Source of the DNA: Pseudovirgaria hyperparasitica
Lineage: Eukaryota > Ascomycota > Dothideomycetes > Acrospermales > Acrospermaceae
Reading direction: 5' to 3'
Length of the DNA: 64,000 bases
NCBI RefSeq assembly: GCF_010093815.1
Contig: NW_022985564.1
Coordinates: 841,563-905,562, forward strand
This document shows positions 13,466-25,068 of this stretch, one piece after another. Numbering within the stretch: the first letter of the stretch is position 1; every line of letters starts with the position of its first letter. The translations under genes were made by a program, and so were the position numbers. Below the pieces are notes generated by a model. That model saw only the letters and a list, made by a program, of their open reading frames with translations. It had not been told where the DNA came from and made no database searches.

Positions 13466-13709
13466 ATATAATAATAATAATAATAATATTAGTAAACTAG
13501 GTAGAGTACCACTCTATAGGCGCATGCCTCCTCTAGTCTAAGCTACTATATAAGAAGAAACCTACGAATAGGAAAAACTCCCTTATATCCATGACTACGC
13601 TCTGTCTATCCTCTCGTTCTTTATATATATATAGCCCTAGGGGCTACCTATAGGCCTATAGCCTATATTATAATGGTTTACCCTTAGGTAGCACGTATAG
13701 GTACGGAGA

Positions 13710-13740
13710 TTATTAGTTAAGGGCTGCCCTTAACTAATAA
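13710..13740. repeat. 31-bp palindrome near LINE-1 3' end
   Basis: Perfect 15-bp arms (TTATTAGTTAAGGGC and its complement) around a single T, 225-245 bp from the LINE-1 3' tail. Confidence 0.9.
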
Positions 13741-16700
13741 TCGCGGTTCTCCTAGGGTTCTTCCGACGTATACCGGGGTTCTTCCGGCATATATTAGGCT
13801 TCTTCCGGTATATATACGCGGGTCTACTAGAACTAGGGGAGAGAAAGGTATACGAGCATCTATTAGGCGACGTCCTTAGGGTACTTATTAAGCTATCGCG
13901 TAATATTAGAGGTCCTTATTATACGGACGAGGGCTTATCTTAGAGTATAGAGGCTAGAGCACGTCGCGAGGTAGTGGCGTATTATACCTCTCTAGCCGTA
14001 GTCCTTATACTAGGGAGATATATCTAGAACGCCTCTCTAGTAGAGGTAATATAGAAGACCTATAGCGCCTATTTAGGCTTAGAGGAGTATAGATACTTAG
14101 GCCTTCGTTAGCCCTTTATATATCTATTTACTCGGTTCCTTCTAAGGCCCTCGGATCTATTCTAGATACCTATCCTATTAGGAGGCCCACTAGACTTTAA
14201 GTATCTCCCTCTATTTATCCTAGATCTATAACTATATAACGCGGCTAAGCTCCTTAGGGCTCTATTAGCTCGGGACGGTATCCGGGTTATTTTAAACCTC
14301 CTACGCGGTCTAGCTTGAGTCCGCCTCTATATAGTATTTATATTATACTCGAGTTTATTCTATAGTAGAGAGGGCCTAGTAATACACGCGGATATATGTA
14401 CGTAGTATAGCGAAGGTATATACCCTATCTTCTCTACGTTCTTATACTTATTATTTAGTAAAGTATATAAGTCTCTATATCTAGTAGAAGTCCTATATAC
14501 TTATTATGTTTATCTCGCGTCGGAGGAGCGTTATATTAGTAGCTTTATATACGCTAGAGATAAGGCGGAGTATACGGTTTTATATAGACTTAAGCTTTGC
14601 CCGCCGAGCTTATATAAGGGCCGTATACTAGTACTTATATCTATATATAAAGGCTAGGCGTGCTAGGGAGACGTATAGCTATCTCGCCTTATCCCGGGCT
14701 ATTCCCTACGTAGATACCGTAATCTAGCGTATAGCGGTTTCTATCTAGAGGGCTCTAGAGACGGCGTGTACTACCTATGGTCCCTATTTTAGCTTATTAT
14801 TGATTATAACGCCGAGTGCACGTATACTCTATGCTAGTAGTTCTATAAAGGTATCAATTTAGGGGCGACGTACCCCCTCCCTAGTAGCCTATTCTCTACG
14901 GCGGTTAATAAAGTATATAAGCTAGTATTTTTTAGGTGCGAATTTTACTCTATAGTACTTTATCTACTAGACGTATTTCTCGTGGTCTCGTTCGAGTCGT
15001 GTATATATTCTACTAGTACTACTATCGACCGTAAGGAGGTATATATCGTCCGCGTATCCGACTACCTCTATATATTCTATTCCCTAAAGAAGGTCTACTA
15101 TAAAGAAGAGAAAGAGGATTAGGGAGATGGTGCTCCCTTACGGGATGCCGTATACCGTCTCCTTATATTCGCTTCGGTATCCGGGGATATATATTTAAGT
15201 AGTCCTTTACGCGAGGAAGGACTATATAAATCATATAATCTACTTAGGTATTCGCCTCATCCGGAGGTTATAGATAAGTCTTATATAGTTTACCTTATTA
15301 AACGCCTCTACTATGTCTAGGGAGAGTAGCGTAACGACTCGTCCTTATTTCTATATAGTCTAGATAACCTCGAGGATGTATTAAATGGCCGTGATTAGGG
15401 AGCTTTCTACCTTCGCCTTCTAGTTTACTAGGAGAAGGCCGTGTACCTATACTACTATACTTATCTTCTTAGTAATCGTAGCTTCTAGTACCTTACTAAG
15501 GTAGAAGAGAAGGGCGATCGGCCTCTATCCCTTCGGCGTGTTTAGACTCTTCCCTAGTTTTAGAAGTATAACCGTATATATAGTTCGGAAGCTCTATAGG
15601 TAGTATCCTATACGGGCGCACGCTCGGAATATATGGCCTATAATTAGTAAGGTCGCCTATATAGTCCTCTTAAGGCATCGATTTAGAATTCCGTCTAGCC
15701 TAGGCGCTTTATCGTTCGGGAGTATCTTAATAGCGCCGAGTATATTATCGTCCGTGATTTCCCTAGGGATACTTACGGCTTCCGGGTATTCCGTACCATT
15801 AATATCTAATAGGTCTATAGATTCTAGAAGAGGGAACATAATCTCTCGTAGAATCTCTATTTTCTTAAGGCTCGTAGAGTACGTCTTTTCTTAATATATA
15901 AGAGGGGGTATAAGTGGTATAGATGTCGGGGAGGCGGTACTTTTAGCCTATTTTACTATATACTATAGTCTAGTAGTATTACGTGTATATCTATCCGTGA
16001 CTATACGCTACTATTTACGTCGCTCGTTACGGAGGACCTTATCTCGTTATCTTCTCGCCTCTCTCTATTTATCCTACGCTTTAGGTGTGCGGTTATAGTA
16101 TACGCGTGTGTATAATCTCCGGACTTCTCGCCTATGCTCTCGCACTTAAGGTATACTTTTCGGGTCTAGGGGTCTATATATTCGGTACGGCACGTGTTTA
16201 TCTCTTACTCCCTAGTACGCCTATAGGAGTATATTCACGGCCTAGTTAATGGCCGGGCCATTAGATACGTCGACTATAGACGGGTCTAGAATCGTCGATT
16301 CTAGGTCCTTTAGGTACTTTTCCTAGTTAGTATCCTTCTATAGCTATCGCCCTCGTTAGTCTTAAGGGGTAGATACGTCTATTATAGTCTCTATATATTC
16401 GTAGTCGGAGTCTATCTATATAAGGCTTAGGCGGTAGTATTAAGTCCTATTATAAATGTGTCTAGTAGCTAGGGTAAGGTCGAGTATAGATCCGCCCTTA
16501 TCTTATTTATGTTTTCGCTAGGTAATCTATTCTACTAGTATAAGAAGATATAGGAAGCCGTAGTATCGGGTGTATAGTTCTCTAGCTCGAAGCTCTTCGC
16601 GGGTAACGGTTAGTCCACCCTACTAGCTATAATAGAGATTGAAGTCTCCTAGGAGGATATATTATCCTAGCTTAGTAGTACCCTTAAGTATATTATCCAC

Positions 16701-18498
16701 CTAAAGCGATCGGTTCTAATTATATATATTATATATATGGAGGGGTCTAATGTTTATCTAGAGGTGTAGTATTATCCGGAGGTTATCCCGTTTAGTATAT
16801 AACTATAATAAGAGTAGGATAGACTTATAGACATGGAAGAGGACTCTCCTCTCCGGTCCTAGGGGGTTCATTATATAATATTCTAGGTGTGTTATTAGTT
16901 TATTCGTCTAGTAGTGTTTATATAGCTCCTATATAGCGAGTATTACAGCTCCGGTCTTCTCGAGGAGTATCGCCTAGTTCTTACATTTATACTATACGTT
17001 TACCTATATAATTAGAAGTATATCTTAGTCTCTCATTAGGTGCTAGGGAATATATAGACCTATATATTCGTTCCTCTAAGACGCGACTATCCTCGTACGG
17101 CGGCGGCCTTAGTAATTCCTTAGGGCTATTCTATTATTAGCTTTCTCGGGACGGTTTACCATTTCTAACCGCTTCCTTATAAGGAGGTAGTCTATAGTAG
17201 TAGTATTATAGTAAAGAGAGGAACGGTAGTAGATCGTATCATTTATAGCTACCTTACTCCCTTTATCCGGATTAAGTAGATATATTTGGTAATCTATTTA
17301 CGTTTCGCGCACGTAGCCGACTACGACGGGTGCTTACCGTCGTAGTTAGAGTACTTCGCCGTGTCTCTATCCCTCTAGCCCTCTCCTCGTGTCCTATAGG
17401 GGTACTCCTAGGTACTATGTTCTTATCGATACCACCTATACCTAGTCTTTTAGAAGTACCGCTATGCCGTATACCCGTATCTCTAATAGTTAAAGCACTA
17501 TATTATCGCCTATACTCTATTCTATAGTTCCGCTATAAGAAGCTCCCCTTCTACTAGGAATCTCTCTTATATAATTTAATACGTAAGGGCGGGGTCCTTA
17601 AGCTCTACTATTATAGTAGAGTATGCCTTTAATCTAGTTTTAATCCCTTATATATTCTTCTACCATACTCTTATAATCTTAATCCCTAGGTATTTTCACT
17701 TATTTAACTATTCTATCTGCGTGATATCCTCTTCTCTAATAACCTATCCGCTTATAGATATAGAGTATATCTATATCGGGTATATGGCCGCCCTAATAGA
17801 GGCGCCTAGGAAGATACTACTAATCGCGTTCGGATCGCGCGAGATAGTCTACTACACGATATTCGTTATCGTAGTAAGTACTACTCCTCCTAGTATAAGT
17901 TTAGTAGCGACGACGTTTAACTATATTCCCTTTTATTCGTTAATCTTACTTACTATATCCTTTGGGGATGCTTGCTAGACCTATGCTAGGGTGTCCTTAT
18001 CCTAGATTGCGACGCGTATACTATACGCCACGTCGCCGGTCCGGGGGGCCCGTGGTATAGCCTCTAGTATTACTACTATTTATACCTATGTACTAGGGCG
18101 CTTACCTTAAGTAAGTTCCTCCTGGATTCTACGTAGGCTAGCCTCTATTCGGTCGAGTCTACCCTCCGGTTCTCCTAGTTATATCTTCTTCTCCTTCTCT
18201 ATAATTCCCTTTAGATTCTAGATAAGGTTCTAGAATATATATAGGAGGGTCTTCTAGCCCTCTCCGGCTTCCTTCTCTATATATACTACCTAGTAGTTAA
18301 TATAATCTAGGAGGGTTTCCCCTCTTAGGGTCCCCTTTATTCTATCTATCTATGGCGGCGTACGCCTTTAGGTGTATTCTATATTTTAGATAGGTGTATG
18401 GTTGCCCTTAGTAATATTACTATATGGCCTTTTCTATCGTACCGGTAGAGGTATATCCGGTATATACCGGGGTATGTCGGTGCCTAAGGCCGCTATAT

Positions 18499-18529
18499 TT
18501 ATTAGTTAAGGGCTACCCTTAACTAATAA
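18499..18529. repeat. 31-bp palindrome near LINE-1 5' end
   Basis: Arms of 14 bp around a CTA centre, about 250-275 bp from the LINE-1 5' end. Same sequence as the copy at 13710 apart from the centre. Confidence 0.9.
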
Positions 18530-18775
18530 AAGGGGGTTGGCGTATCGGCGTTCTAGTAGCGTAGTCCGTGCCTCTATCTCCGTGAGGATTTTAAGAGGGT
18601 GTGTATATATCTTTATACGGCGATAACGTCTTGGTTTCGACGCTACATGTACGTGTATATGGTAGTAGTTAGTGTACTCGGTGTACTCTATCGATTAAGG
18701 TATGTATCTCGCTATATTACCCCGAATGGACCAAGTTGGCCTCTTAGGGATGTAAAAGAAGTTTTTATAATAATA

Positions 18776-20555
18776 AGTATATCTTAGCTCCTTATTAGGT
18801 GCTAGGGAATGCTTAAATCTATATACTAGTAGTGTTAAGGCGTAACTATCCCTACGCGGTAGCTACCTTAAGAATATACTAGGGTTACCCTATCTTTCTC
18901 TATATAGTATACTATTATACGTTAGACCCGCCTTCTTATAAGGTAGTTAGTATAGTCGTAGGTATAGTTAGAGTAGATAGTAGAGGTCTTATAGCCTATT
19001 ATATCTACCTTACTTCTCTCGCCTTTATAGCGTTAATATACTTAGTAACTTATTTATATTTTATATATATTACTAACTATAATAGGTAATTTCTATTATA
19101 GTTAGAGTACTTAGTAGTATCTTTATTACGTATATAGTCCCCTTAGACTTTATATAGGTATTTCTAGGTACTATAGTTCTATTGGTACTATCTATAGATA
19201 GCCTTCTAAGAGTATCTCTACCCTATATATCTTTATCTCTAGTAGTTAAAGTATTAGATTATTATCTAAGCTCTATTCTATAGTTCTACTATAAGTAACT
19301 CTCCCTTAGCTAAGAAGCCTTTCTATATAATCTAATAGGCGAGGGTAGGGTCTTAGAGCTCTACTATTATAGTAGAGTACTTTTTTAATTTTACCTTAAT
19401 CTCTTATACGTTCTTCTACTATACCTTTATAATCTTAATTCTAGAGTACTTCCGGTTATTAGATTATTCTATTTACTTAATATTATTAGCGCTAATAATA
19501 TATCCCTAGATAGAGACTATATATATCTATATTAGATATATATTAGCGTAGACGGAGGCGCTAGGGAAGATATTATTAATTACGTTCGGGTTATAGAAGA
19601 TAGTCTACTAGACTATATTAGTAGTAGTAGTTAGTACTATATCTTCTAGAGTAAGTTTAGCTATAACTATATTTAACTATATCTCTTTTTATTTATTAAT
19701 CTTATTAATAATATTCTTTAGAGATACCTTCTAGATCTATATAAGGACTTTCTTATTCTAGATAATAATCTATACGCTATATACTTCTTCTATAGATATC
19801 CTTAGTATTTAGATTATCCCGGTTATACTATCTAATAGTACTATAACTTATATCTAAGTAGTTAGGCGTCTCTCCCGGGTAAGGCCTTCTTAGATTCTTA
19901 GTAGACTAGCCTTAATTTAGTCTAGTCTAGACTCCGGACTCGTTTCCGGTATCTATTTTACTTCTATAGTAAGCCCCTTAATATTCTAGACTAGGCTCTA
20001 GAAGATATTAAGGAGGGTAGTCTCTCTCTTCTTAACCTCCCTCTCTATATATACTATCTAGTATTTAATCTTATCTATAAGGGTATCCGTAAGTAGAGTT
20101 CTCTCTATCTTAGTTATCTATAGTACTTTACGCCTCTAGTTATTTTTCATTTTTTAGATAGTAGTTTAGTCGTTCTAGAATATACTACTATATAACTATT
20201 TCTATTATACTAGTAGTAGAGGTATATCTAGCGGAAGCTAGGGTATATTAGTACCGGAGGCCGCTATAATTATTAGTTAAGGGCTGCCCTTAACTAGTAA
20301 AGGGGGTTAGCGTGTTAGCGTTTATTAGTAGTAGTCTATATCTATTACTCTAAATAGTTTTTAAGTATATATATATATAGTATCTCTATATATTAGTACC
20401 GTCGTGTATTATATACTATATATACGTACGTATATCGGAAGTTATTATACTTAGTATACTCTATCGATTAATGTCTATAGATCGCTATATCGCCCCGAAT
20501 TAACTAGTTTTAGTCTCTTAGAGTATGAGAAAGTTTTTTTTATAAATAATCTATA
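18776..20555 (-). mobile_element. 5' fragment of a second LINE copy (LINE-1b), minus strand
   Basis: Repeats the 5' 1.8 kb of LINE-1 (compare 18776-18810 with 17010-17050, and the 5' end 20450-20550 with 18680-18775) with heavier RIP. It keeps the 5' end and lacks the 3' part, the reverse of normal 5'-truncated LINE insertion, so it was cut secondarily, possibly when LINE-1 inserted. The missing 3' part is not found on the other side of LINE-1. Confidence 0.75.
20270..20300. repeat. 31-bp palindrome in LINE-1b 5' region
   Basis: Same palindrome as at 13710 with one base changed in the right arm (ACTAGTAA for ACTAATAA). Confidence 0.85.
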
Positions 20556-20837
20556 ATAGATTTAATAAATAGATTCTTTTAATAGAAGGTATACGCGCTA
20601 TAATCCAATAGTAGACGTTAAGTCTAGTTACTAAGGCCTATATTAGGCGGCGTTATATATAATAATAAGTATTACTATAAGTCGATAGTAATTACTACTA
20701 TAATAACTAGATATAGAAGAGTAGCTTTATTAATGGTTTTCTAGAAAGCTAGTAGAAATAAGCTAGATAATACTTACTTATAAGTAGCCTATAACTAGAG
20801 TAGACTCTAGTAATAAATAAGTAGAGGGAGGGGATAA
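20556..20837. other. AT-rich sequence, unassigned
   Basis: RIP-mutated DNA between the LINE-1b 5' end and a solo LTR. No domain or repeat recognised. Confidence 0.5.
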
Positions 20838-21052
20838 TATTAAGGGTAGACTCTAGGTATACTTAACGCTAGTATACTACGCCCGCGCTACTACTCTCTC
20901 CTTACTTAATAAAGCTAAGTAAACTTCTTTTTAATAGTATACTCCGTTCTATATCTTAAGAAAGCTAAGTAGACTCTAGCTTCCTCTCTTATTAAACTTA
21001 CTATATTCTATAAATACTCTTATATCTATGTATACGTCGTATTCCCGTAATA
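20838..21052 (+). repeat. Solo LTR of the gypsy-3 family (215 bp)
   Basis: Aligns along its whole length with the LTR at 57242-57458. Flanks are GATAA on the left and GATAG on the right, a 5-bp target duplication apart from one G/A difference that RIP could explain. No internal region is attached, so this is a solo LTR left by LTR-LTR recombination. Confidence 0.8.
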
Positions 21053-21475
21053 GATAGTAGTAGTAGTAGTAGCCTTAGCTACCTTCTTCTCTTAATTATA
21101 GCGCTTCTTTATACTACTATAATAAGTAGACTTTTTAGCTAGTATAGCCGGGGTAGAGATAATCTCTTTAGAGTAAGTCTTATAAGAGAAGGAGATAGAC
21201 TTAGAAATAGAACTAGTATTAGATATCTATATATATATATTAGCTAGAGATCTAAGAATAGAATACTCGTTTAGTCTTAAGAGTAAATAAGAAAGCTAAA
21301 TTAATAACTATAATAATATAAATAGATTTTATAGAACTAGCTCTAATAAGAATAGACTACTCTAGACCTAAACGGGCCTAAACTAAAGAAGATAGTATAT
21401 AAATTAATAACTTATCTTAAGAGTAAGATAGATATACTAAAGAAGAAAATTTAGAATAAGAGAACTAAATATAAG
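21053..21475. other. AT-rich sequence with a short AGT run, unassigned
   Basis: RIP-mutated stretch between the solo LTR and the TRIM element. A short trinucleotide run (TAG/AGT) lies at about 21055-21072. No domain seen. Confidence 0.4.
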
Positions 21476-21480
21476 CTTAG

Positions 21481-22081
21481 TATAAGGAGGCGGGCTCTAC
21501 GCACTAACCAACTATACCAAAAGGACCGAATCTTAAAGCTACTACTTTAAGGGTAGAGTATACTACTTATATACGACTACTATATACATATATAATTAAC
21601 TAGTAGGCCACGTGCTCCTTATGTGCCTAACATTATCTCCCTTCTTAAAGGCGCGTGTCCTTACGCGTTATGGGCATGCTACCTTACGAAAGATAAACTA
21701 AACTAGCCGTAACGGGCCTAGTATAAACGATATGTATATATAACTAATACTCGTAATGCCGCCTCTAGTACTAGATATGCTAACTTACCGTAGTAACGTT
21801 ACTACTATGTTATCCGTTACGTGCATAAAGTATACGTAACATGGCAAGCTAAACGAAATCGTGTGAAATTTAATAACGGTTAACTAGACCGAGAGTTAAA
21901 CCCGTGACCCCGTAGTAGCTTTAAGATTATATAAGGAGGCGGGCTCCACGTACTAACTAACTATACTAAAAGGACCGAATCTTAAAGCTACTACTTTAAG
22001 GGTGGAGTATACTACTTATATACGACTACTACACACATGTATAATTAACTAGCAGGCCACGTGCTCCTTACGTGCCTGACA
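21481..22081 (-). mobile_element. Miniature LTR retroelement (TRIM-like), complete, 601 bp
   Basis: Two direct 152-bp LTRs (21481-21632 and 21930-22081) flank a 297-bp internal region with no coding capacity. Read on the minus strand the LTR starts TGTCAGGCAC or TGTTAGGCAC and ends CTCCTTATA. A perfect 5-bp target duplication CTTAG occurs at 21476-21480 and 22082-22086. A purine-rich tract AAGAAGGGAGATAA precedes the 3' LTR, as a polypurine tract should. The LTR contains TATATAAG and a sequence matching the Pol III A-box consensus (TGGTATAGTTGG, complement of 21508-21519). I could not match a primer-binding site to a specific tRNA. It must depend on enzymes from another element. Confidence 0.88.
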
Positions 22082-22086
22082 CTTAG

Positions 22087-24372
22087 TTTATATAGTAGTT
22101 ATATAACCCGTAGAGCTACCTCTAAGGTAGTAGCTAGAAAGTAAGAAATAAGCGTGTATATAAGTTAATAAAAGTAAACTAGAGTTTTAAGTTTACTAAT
22201 ATAAAGGCTATTAATAATATTATATAGGTTTAATTAGATGTATATATAAATATAACGCTTATAGAATTATAGATTTATATATAGTATAGTTAGCTATTCT
22301 TAGGCGTGTCCTTAGAGAGAAGAGGTTTACTCTTTAATATAGTAGACGTAATAGAGATACGTCTATTTCTTCTATATACTATAAGCTCTCCTCAATTATA
22401 TAACGTCTTATTAGCTCTCTTATAATAGAACGGGTCTATACGATACTTATAATTAATTCCTTAATAACTATATCTATTAACCAATATCTATAGAAGCCTA
22501 TAAACATAAGAAAAAGCTAAATAATTAAGTATTAGTAATAGGGGAGTACGTGTTATTCTAAATAAGTAGGGAAATGTCCTTCTTAAGTATATAAATATAC
22601 CATGTAATTAAGCTAGAGATATATATATATAGAGCTATAGATACGGCCTTCTATAATAGTTAAGTACTTTAGAGTAAAATATAAAAAGAAGAAGAATATT
22701 ATTAGGACTAATACTAGAATAGACTTAACTAGACTACTATAGTCTAGTATAGTCTCGTAATAGATAGATCTAGATTAAGTTAGCTAGATTAAGTAAGGGT
22801 ACTATATAAGTAGACTATATATACTTAATTCCTACTCTTTAGAAATTAACCTTATTATAAGAGTAGACTACCCTTTTAAATATATTTCTAAACCCTTCTA
22901 TAACCTATTAGTCTACTCTTCTACGTCTATAATTCTTATATAAGTTTAGTATATATAAATATTAAAGTAGCTATAATAATTTAATCTATATAGATTAGAT
23001 ATTACTATACTATATCTATAAATAGTATACTATATTAAGTAGTACTTACTAGACTTAAGTTCTTTATATATAGTAGTATTAAAGATATAGAAAGTCTAAG
23101 ATATCTTATAGTATCTAGACGAATACTATTTACTTATATACTACTATTAAATAGTACTATACTTATTATTTACTTAGGGCTAACTTCTATAGAATAATAT
23201 AGGTATTTAGCTACTAGTCTTATAATCCCCTTCTTAAGCTAATTAATATCTTACTATATAATAGCTAACCTAGTAATATAAAGAGGCGTTAATATATTAA
23301 GTTTATTTATCTTAGAAGCTATAGTATAGTTATTTTATTCTTTCTTTTTAGCCCTCTCTTCTTATATCTTATAGATCTCTCTAGCTATAAAGTTAGAGAT
23401 ACCTTTCTTAAATACTATATAATATAAGTTACTATTAAGGCTTAGTAGTTTACTAATAGTAATATTTATAGTTATTCTAAGAATATATACTAGCTATACT
23501 TTACTAGCTTCTATATCTAGTTATTACCTCTTATATAGATAGTTATTAAGCTTAACTTCTTAAACACGTAACTTTTAACTAGAGTTTAGGTTGTCTTCTT
23601 TATCTATCTTATCTCTAAGTATTATTAGCTTCTATCTAGATATCTCTTAATTACTATTCTTTTTACTATCTTTTTATTCTTTAATAACTCTTATATATTA
23701 TTCTTTATATATCCCTTAGAGGTAAGCTATTTTTCTCTTCTTAGTATAATTAGATATATTCTTTATAATCTCTTATTCTAAGATTATAAGTACTATAGAT
23801 TCTATAGAGGCTATCTCTTTATAAATATATCTATTACTAGCTATATTAAAGTACTTATAGAACTCTATATATCTATTCTTCTTACCCCTAGATAGTATAA
23901 TTTCTTCTTCTAAGTTACTATCTACTAAAGCCTTATAGTAGCTTATTACCGTTTTAGTACTAATACTATATACTAGTATTCTCTATAAAGTATTAATATT
24001 TACTATGGATATAGAGACCTTTACTCTCTCTCTATACTAATCTAAGCTATTCTAAACTATTACTATATAGTTTCGAATTACTTATAGAGTAGTCTAAGAG
24101 CTAGCTAAAGAAGATAGTAGTAGAATTTCCTTACTATTTATTCTAAAGTGTTCTTTAAATACTTATACTCTTTTAATATTTAGTAGTCTATTCTTAATAT
24201 ATTCTATTATTTCTAGATATCTATATATTAGGTAATCCTCTCTATATGTAATATAAATAATTAGTCTCTAGAGTCTATTCTAAATTATAGTAGAGTTCTA
24301 GATACTTAGAGTAGAGATATACTCTCTCTTCTAGATATAGTTTTATAGATAAACTTAAGCTAATTCTATAGA
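22087..24372. other. RIP-mutated transposon sequence, family not identified
   Basis: AT-rich stretch with long low-stop regions on the minus strand (about 23700-24300) suggesting a former ORF, but no domain I can name. The part 22120-22665 has a divergent direct repeat at about 26500-27007, so both belong to one repeat family. Confidence 0.5.
22120..22665 (+). repeat. Unnamed dispersed repeat R2, copy 1
   Basis: Matches about 26500-27007 in the same orientation, clearest from 22370 on: shared stretches include AATAGAACGGGTCTATA and GCGGCCTTCTATAAT. Edges are approximate because of RIP. Confidence 0.6.
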
Positions 24373-24377
24373 TATAA

Positions 24378-25063
24378 TGTTAGGCACGTATAATAAACCT
24401 TCTCTAATAAGGATGCGGCTTATCCCTAAAGTAGTCCGTTCTATAGAGTATCCTAGCTTTCCTAAAGATAAAGGTACTTAGAAGGCTTAGAGGAGTATAA
24501 GTAGGTTTATAGTAAGTATTAATAGGGTATAAATAGTAACTAGCTAGTAGGCGAGTAAAGTAGTAATTATATCGGTATAAGTTTAAATTAATTACTATAG
24601 AACTATCTCTAGAGATTAGGTCTAAAGGGTCTATATAGTTCTACTAAGATCCTCTAATTAGAATGCTTATTCTAAGCGTTTAGTACGTTACTTAGAATAC
24701 TAATATTCTATTTCTAATTACCTAGTAGACTACTTAGAATATCTATTCTAAGTATCTATAATTAGCTCTCCCTATAGGTATCTATCTTAGCCTTAGATTA
24801 CTATCTAAGGCTACCTATCGTATTATAGGTACCTCTTCTACGTGCTATACTATTTCTTACGTTACTCGTACTAGAGTCTACGTATCCCCCTATGGCTCTA
24901 GCTAGTAATTTATTATAGTACGTAAGGAGTACGTGGCCTACTAGTTAATTCTACACGTATATAGTAGTTGTATATAAGTAGTATACTCCACCCTTAAAGT
25001 AGTAGCTTTAAGATTCGGTCCTTTTAGTATAGTTAGTTAGTACGTAGAGCCCGCCTTCTTATA
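24378..25063 (+). mobile_element. Solo TRIM LTR, interrupted by a nested LTR
   Basis: The LTR is in two pieces, 24378-24390 and 24920-25063; after removing the 5-bp duplication made by the nested insertion it is again exactly 152 bp. It is flanked by a perfect 5-bp target duplication TATAA (24373-24377 and 25064-25068), showing that a complete element integrated here and recombined to a solo LTR before the nested insertion. Confidence 0.88.
24389..24917 (-). mobile_element. Solo LTR of gypsy-1 (529 bp) inside the TRIM LTR
   Basis: Reverse-orientation copy of 9805-10333 with identical length and the same TATAATAAA/TTTATTATA ends. The flanking 5-bp duplication is GCACG (24384-24388) and GTACG (24918-24922), differing at one C/T site as expected from RIP. 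Confidence 0.88.
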
Positions 25064-25068
25064 TATAA

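Larger units (their letters stand above)
13466..18775 (-). mobile_element. Full-length Tad1-like LINE (LINE-1), minus strand
   Basis: About 5.3 kb, with the 3' end at the left marked by a (TAA)n tract (13466-13486) and the 5' end near 18775. Minus-strand frames show the start of the reverse-transcriptase domain at 15657-15839 (ending in a KAPRLDGI segment, typical of Tad1-like LINEs) and an intact YADD active-site box at complement 15045-15056. An RNase-H-like region is expected further left but was not verified. The 5' region (about 18560-18770) is much less RIP-mutated than the rest. Palindromes lie near both ends (13710, 18499). Confidence 0.85.

Noticed and set aside
13710-13740. Palindrome read as a transcription terminator
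   Set aside because: Bacterial-type hairpin terminators do not apply in a fungal nuclear genome, and the palindrome is tied to LINE ends instead of gene ends.
15657-15839. 60-codon minus-strand ORF as a gene
   Set aside because: It is the surviving open stretch of the LINE-1 reverse-transcriptase region, with stops on both sides; annotated as part of the LINE.
17330-18787. Plus-strand ORFs inside LINE-1 (17330, 17721, 18599)
   Set aside because: They lie antisense to the LINE coding direction and have no protein-like features.
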